Positions 41,999 to 52,707 of a stretch of DNA of 64,000 bases are shown one piece after another. Position numbers and translations under genes: made by a program. The stretch lies in the NCBI GenBank assembly GCA_021014325.1, contig CM037467.1, positions 496,001 through 560,000 of the forward strand. The letters are read 5' to 3'. Position 1 is the stretch's first letter; every line of letters begins with the position of its first letter. The notes under the pieces are model-generated. The model was not told the DNA's origin, did no database searches, and worked only from the letters and a program-made list of their open reading frames with translations. The stretch is from Plazaster borealis. Taxonomy: Eukaryota; Echinodermata; Asteroidea; Forcipulatida; Labidiasteridae.

Positions 41999-44828
41999 AT
42001 GGAGCCTTTCTTGAAATGCATTTCCCTCTGCAAGTTTTGCCTACTTCTTGCATTGTTGGTGGTCAGATACGCTTGGATTTCCAATGCACAATGCTCACAA
42101 CCTTGTGAAGGGTTAGGGTCGTATGTCTTGGCACAAGGTGAGTGGAAACTGGTATATATTTAGAGAAGATGACCTTCTACTCTAGTGTTTTAGGATGAGT
42201 GAGTGGGTGAATGTTAAAATGTGTCAGTAATGATATTTTGTCACGTCAGGCGTGCGTGGTCGTCTACCTATACCCCTACTAATGATACAATGTTACATTG
42301 TGCCTGGTCTTTGCTGATGTAGCAGTTTGTGGTTTCATGACTCAGTACATATTTTGCACCAGACAACTTCAACAAAAAAACTGGAAAGTTTGTGAGGCAG
42401 TTTCCCAAGCATCAGTCATCACGTACTGGTGTGACATAACTTATAATGCTGCTGCAACCGTTATTCCAAACTATTAAATATCAATGAATAAAAAAAATGT
42501 ATTTGATTGTTTGTAAGCACAAAGAGAAATGGGTCCTTTCTCCATGGTAAACACAACAATGTAAGGACAAATGAGCGGAATATTGCGACTTCACATTGCT
42601 TTGGCTGATTGTAATTAATTATTTACCCCATATGTTATCTTTGTACGCTGTGTAGACTTTAGATTATTGATAGTGCAGTGTCAATATTGATCAGAATAAA
42701 GCCAATGAGCTTGAGCTGTTTATCGTTCAGGTAGCGTGGCCGAGCGGTCTAAGGCGCTGGTTTAAGGCACCAGTCATTTCGATGGCGTGGGTTCGAATCC
42801 CACCGCTGCCAAGATTTTTTTGTTGTTGTCTTTTTCGAGGATTTTAATTTGATGTGATATGGGTATTTTAATTTATTCACCAGAACCTTTGCCCAAAGAC
42901 TGTAAGGATATTCAAGACAAAGGGGTGACCGAAAGCGGGGTGTACACAATATTCCCGCAGGATGTTTACCTCTGCATATCACTCCGGGTGTACTGCGACA
43001 TGGAAACAGACGGCGGTGGCTGGACGGTAAACAAATATCCTTTCCTTTAAGATTTGTTTAAAAACTTTAAATCTATATTCTTTCAGGCCTGGAATTACAC
43101 AGAGGCCATGGCCTCCGTTGCCCTGGTCTTGGCCTTGGTGCCCCTTCAAAAAAAAGGGCAAGCCATTTTCATTTTGCAAAGGGCACTTTCATTGGAAAAT
43201 CTTAAAGTTATACCGGAAACTTTTGAAAGTGGACCAAGTCCGAGACCAGGGAAACAGATTCCATCATGGCCTCTGTGTAATTCAAGGCCTGTTCTTTTTA
43301 AAATGTTTCCAAAAACTATCAATGATGTATTATTAAAACAGTAATTATCACAATTTAAATACAGTTACCATAAAGTGAACACTCTTTATATTTGAATTCA
43401 ATGAACGAACTCTTTATAATCCAAAACTGGTGAAACTATTACAGGTTTTCCAGCGTCGATATGACGGCCGCGAAGATTTCAATACACGTTGGATGGATTA
43501 TCGACTTGGCTTCGGTCGACTTGGATCAGAGTTCTGGCTAGGTAATGAACACCTCCATCACATCACCATGCAAGCCGATTACCTTCTCCGGGTAGATCTG
43601 GAGGATTTTAACGGCAAGAAGGCCTCGGCAATGTACGCTGATTTTCGAGTCGGGCTGGAGACACTAAATTACAGGTTACACATTGGCAACTTTACAGGTG
43701 GAAAGGCTGGTATGTAACCTCTTCCATTAACACACCCTCTCCCACCCCCCTTAGTCCTCAAAGGACTTCAACTTTGGTAGTTTTAAATCCCACTCCCTCT
43801 CCTTAAATTGTTCGTTGGTGATTGCTAGAATTAATCCATTTTTGGGATTATTCATTAAAGGCAAAGTAGGCCTATATCTTTGGTTTTTTGAACCGTTCGG
43901 TTGTTTTAATCCTATATAAATGTAGATATATACAATAAAACGAACCTGTGAAAAATTCATTTCAAAAAGGTGGTAGCGTTTTTGAGATTTTGTCGAAAGT
44001 CTGGAGCGGTTATGTCCACGCAGGAAAAATAACCCGTAATTGGAATACACAATTTGAGAAACGTTTCATGCAGAAACGTTTCTCAGATTCAAATTGTTTG
44101 GGATAAAAAGTGATATCTCATTTTTCCATAACCGCAGTATACTTCGAAGTGAGAAGTTTCTCAAAATGCATAATATGAGGTTTTCCCCCACGTCTAATTG
44201 ATTGAAATGTTTTAAATCCCTCTCTCCGAAACCACATTTCTTCGAAGGGAATCGTTTCTCAAAAACGTTATACATTATCAACAGCTGCAGTGCTTCTTAC
44301 CAAAGTTTTTATGGTCATTAATTTTTGGAGTAATTACTAAAGGTATAGTGGAACCTATGCAGCCTGACACCGTCTCTTGCATGTGTTTTGCTCATAACAG
44401 GTGATTCATTGAGTGCGCATTCAGAGAGCCCCTTTTCAACACGTGACAGTGATCTCTCCGGAGGGGCGTGTCCTTCTTTCAGGGGAGGGGCATGGTGGTA
44501 CCCACGTTCATGTGGTAACAGCAACCTCAATGCTCGCTACCTGGCTGGTGTCCACACAGACTTTGGTGAAGGGGTCATGTGGGAGACGTGGAGGGGGTTG
44601 ACGTATTCCCTTCGTCGCACCGAGTTGAAGTTTCGGCCAATGGTGGAAGCTGATCGTAAACGGGCACGGGGTCGAGATGAGAACGATGAAAGTGAGGAGG
44701 AAAATAAGAAGGGGGCGGAGAAAGAGGATCTGTTTGATGGAGAAGAGGGGGACTCATCTGGGGACAGTGACCTTGACGAAGAACGAACCATCCAACCAAG
44801 AAAAAGTAAAAAGAACAAGAAACAGTAA
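41999..44828 (+). CDS. Fibrinogen-related secreted protein 3 with charged C-terminal tail
   Basis: Four exons (41999-42137, 42884-43026, 43445-43709, 44401-44828) give 324 residues with the same 1-0-1 phases as the two minus-strand genes. The hydrophobic N-terminus (about 1-30) is a likely signal peptide. The fibrinogen-like domain starts at PKDCKDI and has METDGGGWT, FQRRYDGREDF, SEFWLGNEHLHHIT and GGAWWYPRSCGNSNLNARY (211-229). The usual D-x-D-N-D calcium loop is altered to RDSDLSGG (197-204), and the pocket position after Cys220 is Gly221. Where the other genes stop (at IRPRI), this one reads RPMVEADRK and continues for about 61 more residues. The tail is acidic with lysine/arginine clusters and looks disordered. 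A tRNA-Leu gene lies in intron 1 and MITEs lie in introns 2 and 3. Some function may have been lost or changed. Confidence 0.88.
42730..42811 (+). tRNA. tRNA-Leu (anticodon AAG)
   Basis: 82 nt. The acceptor arm is GGTAGCG paired with CGCTGCC, then discriminator A. The A-box region is TGGCCGAGCGGTCTAAGGCG. The anticodon stem CTGGT/ACCAG encloses loop TTAAGGC, with anticodon AAG. A type II variable arm follows (TCATTTCGATGGC), then the T arm GTGGGTTCGAATCCCAC. TTTTTTTG follows closely, as expected for RNA polymerase III termination. There is no intron and no encoded CCA. It lies on the sense strand in intron 1 of FReD gene 3, 72 bp before exon 2. Confidence 0.95.
43086..43290. mobile_element. 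MITE with GGCCTGGAATTACACAGAGG ends
   Basis: The left end reads GGCCTGGAATTACACAGAGG and then CCATGGCCTC...CCCTGGTC; the right end reads GACCAGGG...CATGGCCTCTGTGTAATTCAAGGCC. The two ends are imperfect inverted repeats over about 45 bp. It fills much of intron 2 of FReD gene 3. The 96- and 72-codon frames over it are not genes. Confidence 0.82.
43855..44350 (-). mobile_element. TTAA MITE, type B, in FReD gene 3 intron 3
   Basis: It starts TTAAAGGCAAAGTAGGCCTA, carries AGGTGGTAGCGTTTTTGAGA and a palindromic core (GAGAAACGTTTCATGCAGAA, 44055-44074), and ends near ACTAAAGGTATAG. The right TTAA is lost, and an extra segment near 44180-44270 makes it about 100 bp longer than its relatives. Confidence 0.75.
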
Positions 44829-47800
44829 AGCAACCATCTAAAAAATTGCAAATTTCTAGCGTAAATTTATAATAAGCATTTTCTGCATTTTCCGAATGGT
44901 TCCATTTTAAAAGCATATGCGCCCTCTACTAGAAGCAGCTTGTTTTTTAGTATGCAAAGTAATGCTTTTATTCAACAATATTACCAAAACACAGACACAG
45001 TTCAAACATTTGAGGGTTTTCTACTTTTGTTTTGCTCCCTCCGCAGATCAGTCATTTTAGTTCATATGACGTCATCATTACGTAAACTCACTGGTTATCC
45101 ATGTTTGATACATCTCAATTCCTTTATTGTAAGTCAACTGCAGTAATTGTTTAGTTTTTGAGCCTTTTTTAACTGTGTGACTTTTTGAGAGAATAGTAAA
45201 CAATTAACTAAGGGATGTTGACGTTCCATCCGCCAACTGAATAATAAACTGTGTTTGCTGGGCCTGACTGACCACGTTTTGAGACTGTTGAGACAAATGA
45301 TCGTCAACACTCATTAACGGTTGTTGGATTCATGTTGTTTCTGTAATTTACACGAACAATGGTCATGATTGATAATGAAGTAAATAGATTTAAAAAATAA
45401 ACTAAACTAAAAACTATTGTGATGTTTTAAGGGCATCAATTAACGAGTCATGACATCAACTACATGTATACATGAGAATCAATCTTTGCTTTCACATAAT
45501 TTTGTCATATACTAAACTCTAATGGAGAATAAATATTGACCCATGCAACTGTTTGAAAGGATAGCTCAAAACATGTTTGGTCAGTCGACAGCTCTGTCTG
45601 CCCCCACCCCACCAATCTCTTAAAATGAAATATACTCGGAAAATTAAGCAACACCAATCCATCGAAAGAGCTAGTGATGCTCGTCTTATGCACACAGTTG
45701 AAAAACATATTTACCGACTTGCTCAATTTACGCATCTTTTAATGAGTGACAGGTTCGGGTTGCAGGATGTGGTTTTGTGACTAGCTTCTAAGACCATTCA
45801 GTTTCTCTGTCAGTTGCCAGGCCGCAGAAAAGCGTAAAAAAGTCTCGGCTTAACGATCAGGGTGACGTCAGGCGTGACTGTTACTGTGCACGACTTACGT
45901 TACGTCAGAATTATAACTTTCTACGGTGTCTGTGTGTTGCCACCGAAAAGTCGTTTTGAAAATACAAGATTACATTTTCTTCATTTTGTTTTCTTTCGTT
46001 TTTTATTAACTCCCGACGTTTTCTTTTTTCTTTTTAGAATACTGAGCAAACTACTACTTCTGCATGCTCTGACTTTAGTCTTAATGAAGCCAATAAAAGA
46101 AAATATGTAATTGAGATAAATTAGAATTGTTTGTGTGTTTTCTGGTTATGTATAAAGCTCTTTGCTGTTGTATGAGTACATTGCATCAAGTGAATGCAAC
46201 AAATCCTGGGTTCGAATCCCATCTGAGGAGCTGACCTTTGTTTGAAAGGCTCATAAAGCACCGCGTATACAGTGTGTATGTAGATCCAACCATACAATCC
46301 GCCATATGTCTGATTGGAATAGACTGTGCAAGTCTCGCGAGTATTCGAACTTCCAGGACCATATTGGTCTACACCACATTGAGTATTACGTATGCGCGAT
46401 TCTGTTTCTCCAATACTTCAATCTTTAGTTTAGGGTAGTTTCCTTGTGTATATTTCATCCAACTGACGTTCATGCTGTCATTAAATCTATGTAATGTTTG
46501 CACTAATTCGGGCATGATTCGCAAATGGGGGTTCTAATAAGCACCTCGTCCAAATTTTGTTGAAATTTTAACTTTAACAAATTATTTGTTTTATATAAAA
46601 ATTGCTATGGGTGTTTTTAGAGTTTCAAAATTTGTGTATAAATAGAAGTTAAAATGAATATTTGTTCGACTTTTTTCTCGCGTTCGATACACGCAAGAAT
46701 TACACGGTCTATTGCACACGTGGAGGAAACTCCAGAGGGGGTCATTCCTCGTTTGGTCCCGTAGAGGCCTGCACCGAGCTGCACGGTGCATGCAAAATGC
46801 CGCTAAATCGCCATCATCAATCATTCTTCCTGACTTTCAGCAAACACCAAGAAGACAACGGTAAGATTCAGAGGCAAAACTAATTAAAACTTGAAAAGAT
46901 ACCGGCAGAGTAAATCCATTTCAGTCTGAGTGTTTCATTTACAATTCTTGTTAAGAAACACTCAATCGCCATTTTGATTCCCGCAGCAATGTTTACTTGT
47001 GTTTAAAACAAATTGCTACCAGTATAGTCTGGATAGTAATTGTGTAACACAGCATAGTATAATGTAACAAGGTGGGATACGCGACTGGTTGTATTGGCGT
47101 TCCAGTGTCCATGGTGTTATGACATTAATGTTCGGTGCATGAGAGTCCGAAGACCTATAGCAGTATCGAGGATGCTGATGTCAAGAACTAATTGCTTTTT
47201 CTTGAAGCTTTGCCGAGAGAGACAGCTTCAGTAAACAAAACAAAAATCAATTTTCTCGATGACCTTTTTTTCTCAGCCCAACTTCTCTGGTGTGTATTTA
47301 GTAATTATTTATTTATAACAGCTACCGTGTTACTCATGAACTCTTGGCCAATGTAAATACTTCAACAAGTCTTTTACAGCAAATTGTGTTCCCTTTTCCC
47401 CAAACTAACCCTTTTCGCTCAGAATACTGGTAACGAGTCTATGGTGAAATTAGCTGTTATAAGTCAACTTTGCAAAGGTCATTTTTTAATGAACTGCCAG
47501 TATTGTTGAGCTAATTAGTTGAGTTTCTTATAAAAAGTCATCCGAGAAAGACTCTCTAGGGTCGTAACGTCAGGCCATTTACTATTTTTTGCATTTATAC
47601 CATAGGTCCTTTTGGTTGGTGAGCAGTTTGCAACAGCTAATTCTATTTTCTCAAAACGTCTTTCATTTAACCCATATAGAAGAAGTGTCTACAGTGGTGA
47701 CTCATAACATTAACGCACATACATGGTTATAGGCACGTTGTAAACCATTACATGGTGCTATGCAAAGGAATAGGTATCATACTTCAACATGTAACTCCAC

Positions 47801-47995
47801 TTACCTTGTAGGAAAAATACTGAGTGCTTTGAGACAACCATCGGGAGTATAAAGCGCTTTAAAAGAACTGCGTATTATTATTGTTATTTATAGTCCCTAC
47901 GTGTCTTTGTATAGCATTAAGGTAATAATGGGCAAACTTTCATATATTCACAAAAACATCAATTCATCTGGTCCCTATCCCCCCGAATACCTTAG
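44829..47995. other. Intergenic, no firm gene
   Basis: B-box-like GGTTCGAATCCCATC at about 46207 is a SINE remnant. A stop-free segment at 46710-46861, ending at a GTAAG donor, has an acceptor-like AG upstream, but I cannot connect it in frame to any neighbour. A SINE tail fragment lies at 47811-47895. Confidence 0.45.
47811..47895 (+). mobile_element. SINE 3' end fragment
   Basis: AAATACTGAGTGCTTTGAG, then TATAAAGCGCTTTAAAAGAA, CTGCGTATTATTATTGTTAT resemble the 3' part and TTA-rich tail of the SINE at 12345-12697. Confidence 0.5.
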
Positions 47996-48132
47996 AGTTA
48001 CCATGACAACGGAGCCGTAAACATCAGTATGAATGTGAACGGTGTCTATTTCACATGGCAACTGGGGCAATTCTGGTTCCTGCGTATAGAGCAGAATGTT
48101 GTTCCTTTATACGAACCAAGACGACGTGCAGA
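47996..48132 (+). CDS. Possible orphan exon of unknown gene
   Basis: A 137-bp segment is bounded by a pyrimidine-rich acceptor (TACCTTAG) and a consensus donor (GTAAGT). One frame is open throughout, giving 45 residues with NISMNVNGVYFTWQLGQFWF and ending EPRRRA. No family is recognised. The upstream open segment ending at 46861 does not join it in frame. It could be an exon of an undetected gene or chance. Confidence 0.22.
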
Positions 48133-50118
48133 GTAAGTAAACGATTTTGAGTTGCTAAGTTTTTATATCATAAATTGCATACACTTTAACTGTCAATTAG
48201 GCAAAATATAGTTCAACTACGTGTGTAGACATGCTTGTCGTCCATTAAACGAATAGTTCTCGAATATTTACTGAAATATTTAACCGAAAATTAATAGAAT
48301 ATTTAACTATTTGCTTTAACTACCTGAAATTTACTTCATTATTTGACTGTGTACTGATTCGAGTATTTCACAAAATAATAAAAAAAGGAATCGAATAATG
48401 GCTACAAGGGGACCAGGTGAACTAGAGGAGCAACACCAACATTTCTAAAGTGGCCTTTGAAACACCTTGTAAATCGTTAAAAACAAAATTCTCAAAATTA
48501 ACACACCCATTAATTTAAATCACTTCAAATCGATAAATAATCGAAACAGCCGTCAGAATCGGATTGAGTAATGTATATCAGTTACTTCCTGATATTATCA
48601 GCTTCTGGAATTGACAAAGTCCTACTTTTTGAAGATGCCCTCTGGAACTCTCAGACAATTTCTTTGTACTTTATTTGATCCACATCTGTCTTCAATGAGC
48701 ATCAAACTCATCTAAAAAACGATTACTGAGCCGCGTTATCTCACTTCAGTTTGTCAGTCAGTTGACACTAAAATGACAAGATGTTATAGGAGTACCAGAC
48801 TTGTGCTTATATACACACCATGCTGCATCTATTTTTTAATTAAAACTACTTTAATATTAACCAGAGCAAAGATTTATATATGTTTTAATCTCCTCCGAAA
48901 GGAGAATCAAGATCGTGTGTTGACCTCTTGTAGTTGTCAAAATGGAGGCAAAGAAAGGACAAAATGAGAAAATTGTAAAATTGGAGTTGCTTTGGCAGTG
49001 CATTGCACTGTACTAGCATTTATAGGTGTCTTCTAATTGCTTAGGAGTCGTACTGCATGTATCAATTACATCAACAGATAGTTAATAAGTTATCACTGGA
49101 TATTTATTGCATTCAAATGACATTTAAGTATCACAATTCAAGTCACGTTTTATTGTAACTCCTCGAAGCCTGAACACAAACCAACAGTTAGGCATACTGG
49201 TTAAAATAAAACCATGGAAAACCCAAGTGTTTGCAACCGGAATACAAAGTGACCGTTTTCTCGCTTACCTTGAAAAAAACAAAATTTAAACCAGATTTTT
49301 AAATGACATATATTGTAGTAAAACTGAAAATTATGACAACAATCCTATATTTTTGTCACCACACAGGTAACATATTAAAATGCAACTTTCGACTTTACAG
49401 TGTAATTTGTTCACTTCTTAAATTGCTTTTTTAAAATTCTGATGTTTTGTTTTACTCCAATGAAATAATTTAAAGCTTTCCGTTGATTGAGCCTTCAATT
49501 TTATTTTTCGAACACCAAGTGCGATTCCTTGCGACGGAGAAACCAGGGTACGGAGAAACGTTTTGGTTCTCAAGCAATGACAAGGTTTTCTCAAACTTTC
49601 TGCCAGAGCCGAGGGATGTTTCCTTTGCCATCTAAAGTGAGGCGCTAGACACTTTAGAGCAAAAAAAAAATACAAAAATAAAACTAATATTTACCGAGCA
49701 GAATTGAAGTGCTTGTCGCACTCTGTACCACTTTAATCAGATTAGAGAAGAGATGATGAAAGTAGAAAAATAGACCGCCACGAGCTGCAAAGGTTGAGGA
49801 TCTTTTTGAAGTCAGTAATTGTCTTGAATGTTTGCTCTAGAAGATCACAGCATCCTGGCTTATCTTCACATCTTGCGCATCTCTCACTCATGTGTAATCA
49901 AAATTGTTGTCATTTATTATTTATCGCTAAAAATAGTGTTTGATCCGCTGTTCTTAACAATTGTCAGGTGTTCCGATTTGTTCATCGGTGTTGACGGAAT
50001 AGAGGGAGCTAATTCTCACATGATCGCATGAGAAAAGGTCTCCCTCACAGAATACCATGAGGCTGACAAAATGGTTGAACTTGTCAATTCGGATGTACAT
50101 TTATAGACCTCTGACCTA

Positions 50119-50331
50119 TACGCTCTATAAAACTCCAGGGTCAAAATTGAACTGGGTCCGGAGTCCCAGGGGGGCCTGACCAATTTCTTGGTCAAGCTGA
50201 CCCAGAAACTGGTCAAAAATGTATCTTTGACTAGGATTCTGCGTCAGTTTTGCCAATTTCCGGGTCATAATGACCCAGAAATGGGTCACTCCACGGGACC
50301 CGGATCCGGATCAAGGAGTTTCCAGAGTGTA
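50119..50331. mobile_element. TA-flanked MITE with ACGCTCTATAAAACTCC ends
   Basis: The left end is TACGCTCTATAAAACTCC and the right end GGAGTTTCCAGAGTGTA. The interior repeats TGACCCAGAAACTGGTCA-like and GGGTCATAATGACCCAGAAA inverted modules. TA lies at both ends. About 213 bp, non-coding. Confidence 0.8.
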
Positions 50332-51078
50332 CTCTTGACACTACTGTGACCACAACGCGGCCTTTGAGAAACTGCTCAATTCATAAACATTATTCTCATC
50401 AACCAATATCAGTTTGTGAAAGTTGAAAACTGAAAACGCCAGATGTTAATGTTGTTGCAGAAATTTTCAAAAGGGAGGAAAGTCTAAAAATAGAAGACTT
50501 GTACACGACAGGCCAAGAGAGTTGTGGAAATAGATGCTTGCCCCCGTCCACTGTAAACTACTTTATCATGATTGCTTGACCAACTGGCTACTCTTCCTTA
50601 CATTGTATCTCATCATCTGTCACGCTATGACCAGTAGAAAACGATGGGTTGAGTTGAGCTCAAGGTTCAAGCGTCAGTGATAATGAGCGGGTCGGTGAGT
50701 GAAGGGTGATGAGGGACTAGAGGCAGACGAACCCTACGAGCAAGCAGGCGTCTAACGGTGATTATCGATCTACTCAACTGCGTCAAGTCCACGTTCTCTA
50801 TAGTCACTCTTTGCATTATATTTTACTGGTTAAAGAGCGGTGAGGATGGTAGGATTTGATTAGAAAAGTAGGATTTCTTAGGAAGACTAGCTTCAGTTTG
50901 GTTTTGGTTAATTAATAACTTTTCTAGTGTTTAAAACTCGAGTACCTGATGCCTGGATATTTATATAGACTCGCTCCCATTATGTACTTGAAATTTGACG
51001 ATATTAATCTCATAATGTTAGCAAATAGCTTGGTATCACTAATAAGTAATATCATACCTGATATAGCTTTCCCTATAA

Positions 51079-51238
51079 TGACATCATCATGATTAGCTGA
51101 AGCAACCAATCAGAAACCACCAATCGCCACGATGACCTCATCACGTGATGTCTCAACCAACCAACAGCGTTTTCCTTTTTGATAGTGACATCATGAGCAG
51201 AATTAACCAATCAGCACATACAATAATTACGACGTCAC
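51079..51238. promoter_or_regulatory. Cluster of CCAAT and CRE/ATF-like motifs
   Basis: TGACATCA occurs at 51079-51086 and 51186-51193, CCAATCA at 51106-51112 and 51207-51213, TCACGTGA at 51141-51148 and GACGTCAC at 51231-51238. The motifs recur in the same order (TGACATCA, then CCAATCA) about 105 bp apart, so this may be a duplication. It is about 1.5 kb upstream of the GPCR and could be its promoter or enhancer. Confidence 0.35.
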
Positions 51239-52707
51239 GGTTTGATCAACCACTCACCGTCGTGGAGCTCACACATACCAAACAAGATTCATTATTAATC
51301 AGTGTCATACTATACCCCCTTGTCGGTACGTCTCTAAGCAACATAGACAGATTTTTGGCCTTTACTGCTTCATTTCGTTGATGAGCCAGTCTCGAAACCC
51401 AGGCTGGTGCTAACCAACGTCACTCAGCAAGACGTGGTGAACAAGACCGTCAGAGTATCCATGTTCAAGTGATGAGCTCTGATAGACGGTACACTACAGC
51501 TGTTCATCACCCACCACCACACTACAGCGCAACTCGTGTCTCAGTGGATAAACTTGAGTTGATTGTTGCGTCAAAGTAAAGCTTACTCAACACCAAGTCG
51601 TGCCAATACCGAAAAAACAATCTCTGATTGCTGCACATTCTTGACTTCATATCAGAGACTAACATCCTTTTAAGTTGTTGGTTTCCTCTGCAAGATTGCT
51701 GGACAAGGTTGAATCTACGATTCGTATTTGCTTCTCGTGTCCATTTTTTAAAGTCAACTTTTCTCCATTTCAACTTGACCGCGTGGACGTTTGATGATGG
51801 TTGTTGGCAAAGTATCACGGAGAACATATTTGTTCAAGTGGTTTGAATATTTACCTACTGCCAGGTATACACTCCTTTTAATGGAAAAGAGCGGGAAATG
51901 CATTCAGCCTCCTTATGAGGAATGGAGGTTTTATTGACTGTCATAAATACAAGTTCTTCATTGAGTGGCTGAATTACATCACGTGGTGTGCTATTCACTC
52001 GTTGAGTGGTTCACTTCAAACACGTGCTTTGGTTTTCACAAACACCTCCAGAGAAGCCACATAGTGTGCAAACCATAACGCCATTGGTCACTGAAGTGAC
52101 AAGTGTCTTTAAGATCTTGACGAAGGATAACATCTGCGAGTGTTTATTAAGAGTAAACAGCGTCTGATTGTTGGAACGTCACGGTGCTTCGTCTGAACGT
52201 GAGTGGTTTTTACCGGGAGTATTTCCACTCCGTGTGCTGGGCTGACTTCATGACGTCGTGTTTGTTAAAACAATCCTTCGTTTATACAGCGAGGATATTG
52301 TCTATACTACTTCAAGATCACAAACGGTAGATCCTTTCTCGTCAGAGGTATCCTTAATTCAACAAGACATTGTTTTACTTCGTTTGGAGGATGATAAACT
52401 GACTACACTCACATCGCTGAGAAATCTCAACACAATTTTGATTATTTCAATGAATCAATTATCGAATGATTGTTTGGCTGAAGTAGAAACTTGGTAAGAG
52501 ATATTGGGTGATTGGTCAACTCAAAGCGGTTTAAAATAGCCAAGAATTACACATAAACAACAAGTATCAGGGGATTGGAACCTGTAACCCCTATTATTGC
52601 AAGATCTAAACGAGACAACTTTGTGATAGTCATATCAGTAATAGATAACTGAAAAACATCTGGCTGGTAGGATTCGAACTCCCCACCTTTGTGGACGAAT
52701 CGTGAGG

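Larger units (their letters stand above)
48133..52707. other. Intergenic; CCAAT/CRE-rich patch and one MITE
   Basis: It holds a MITE at 50119-50331 and a CCAAT/CRE motif cluster at 51079-51238. No reading frame shows a known domain. The region 51.5-52.6 kb may contain untranslated exons of the downstream GPCR, but none can be defined from sequence alone. Confidence 0.5.

Noticed and set aside
46710..46861. Exon-like open segment ending at a GTAAG donor
   Set aside because: It cannot be joined in frame to the segment at 47996-48132, and no protein family is recognised.
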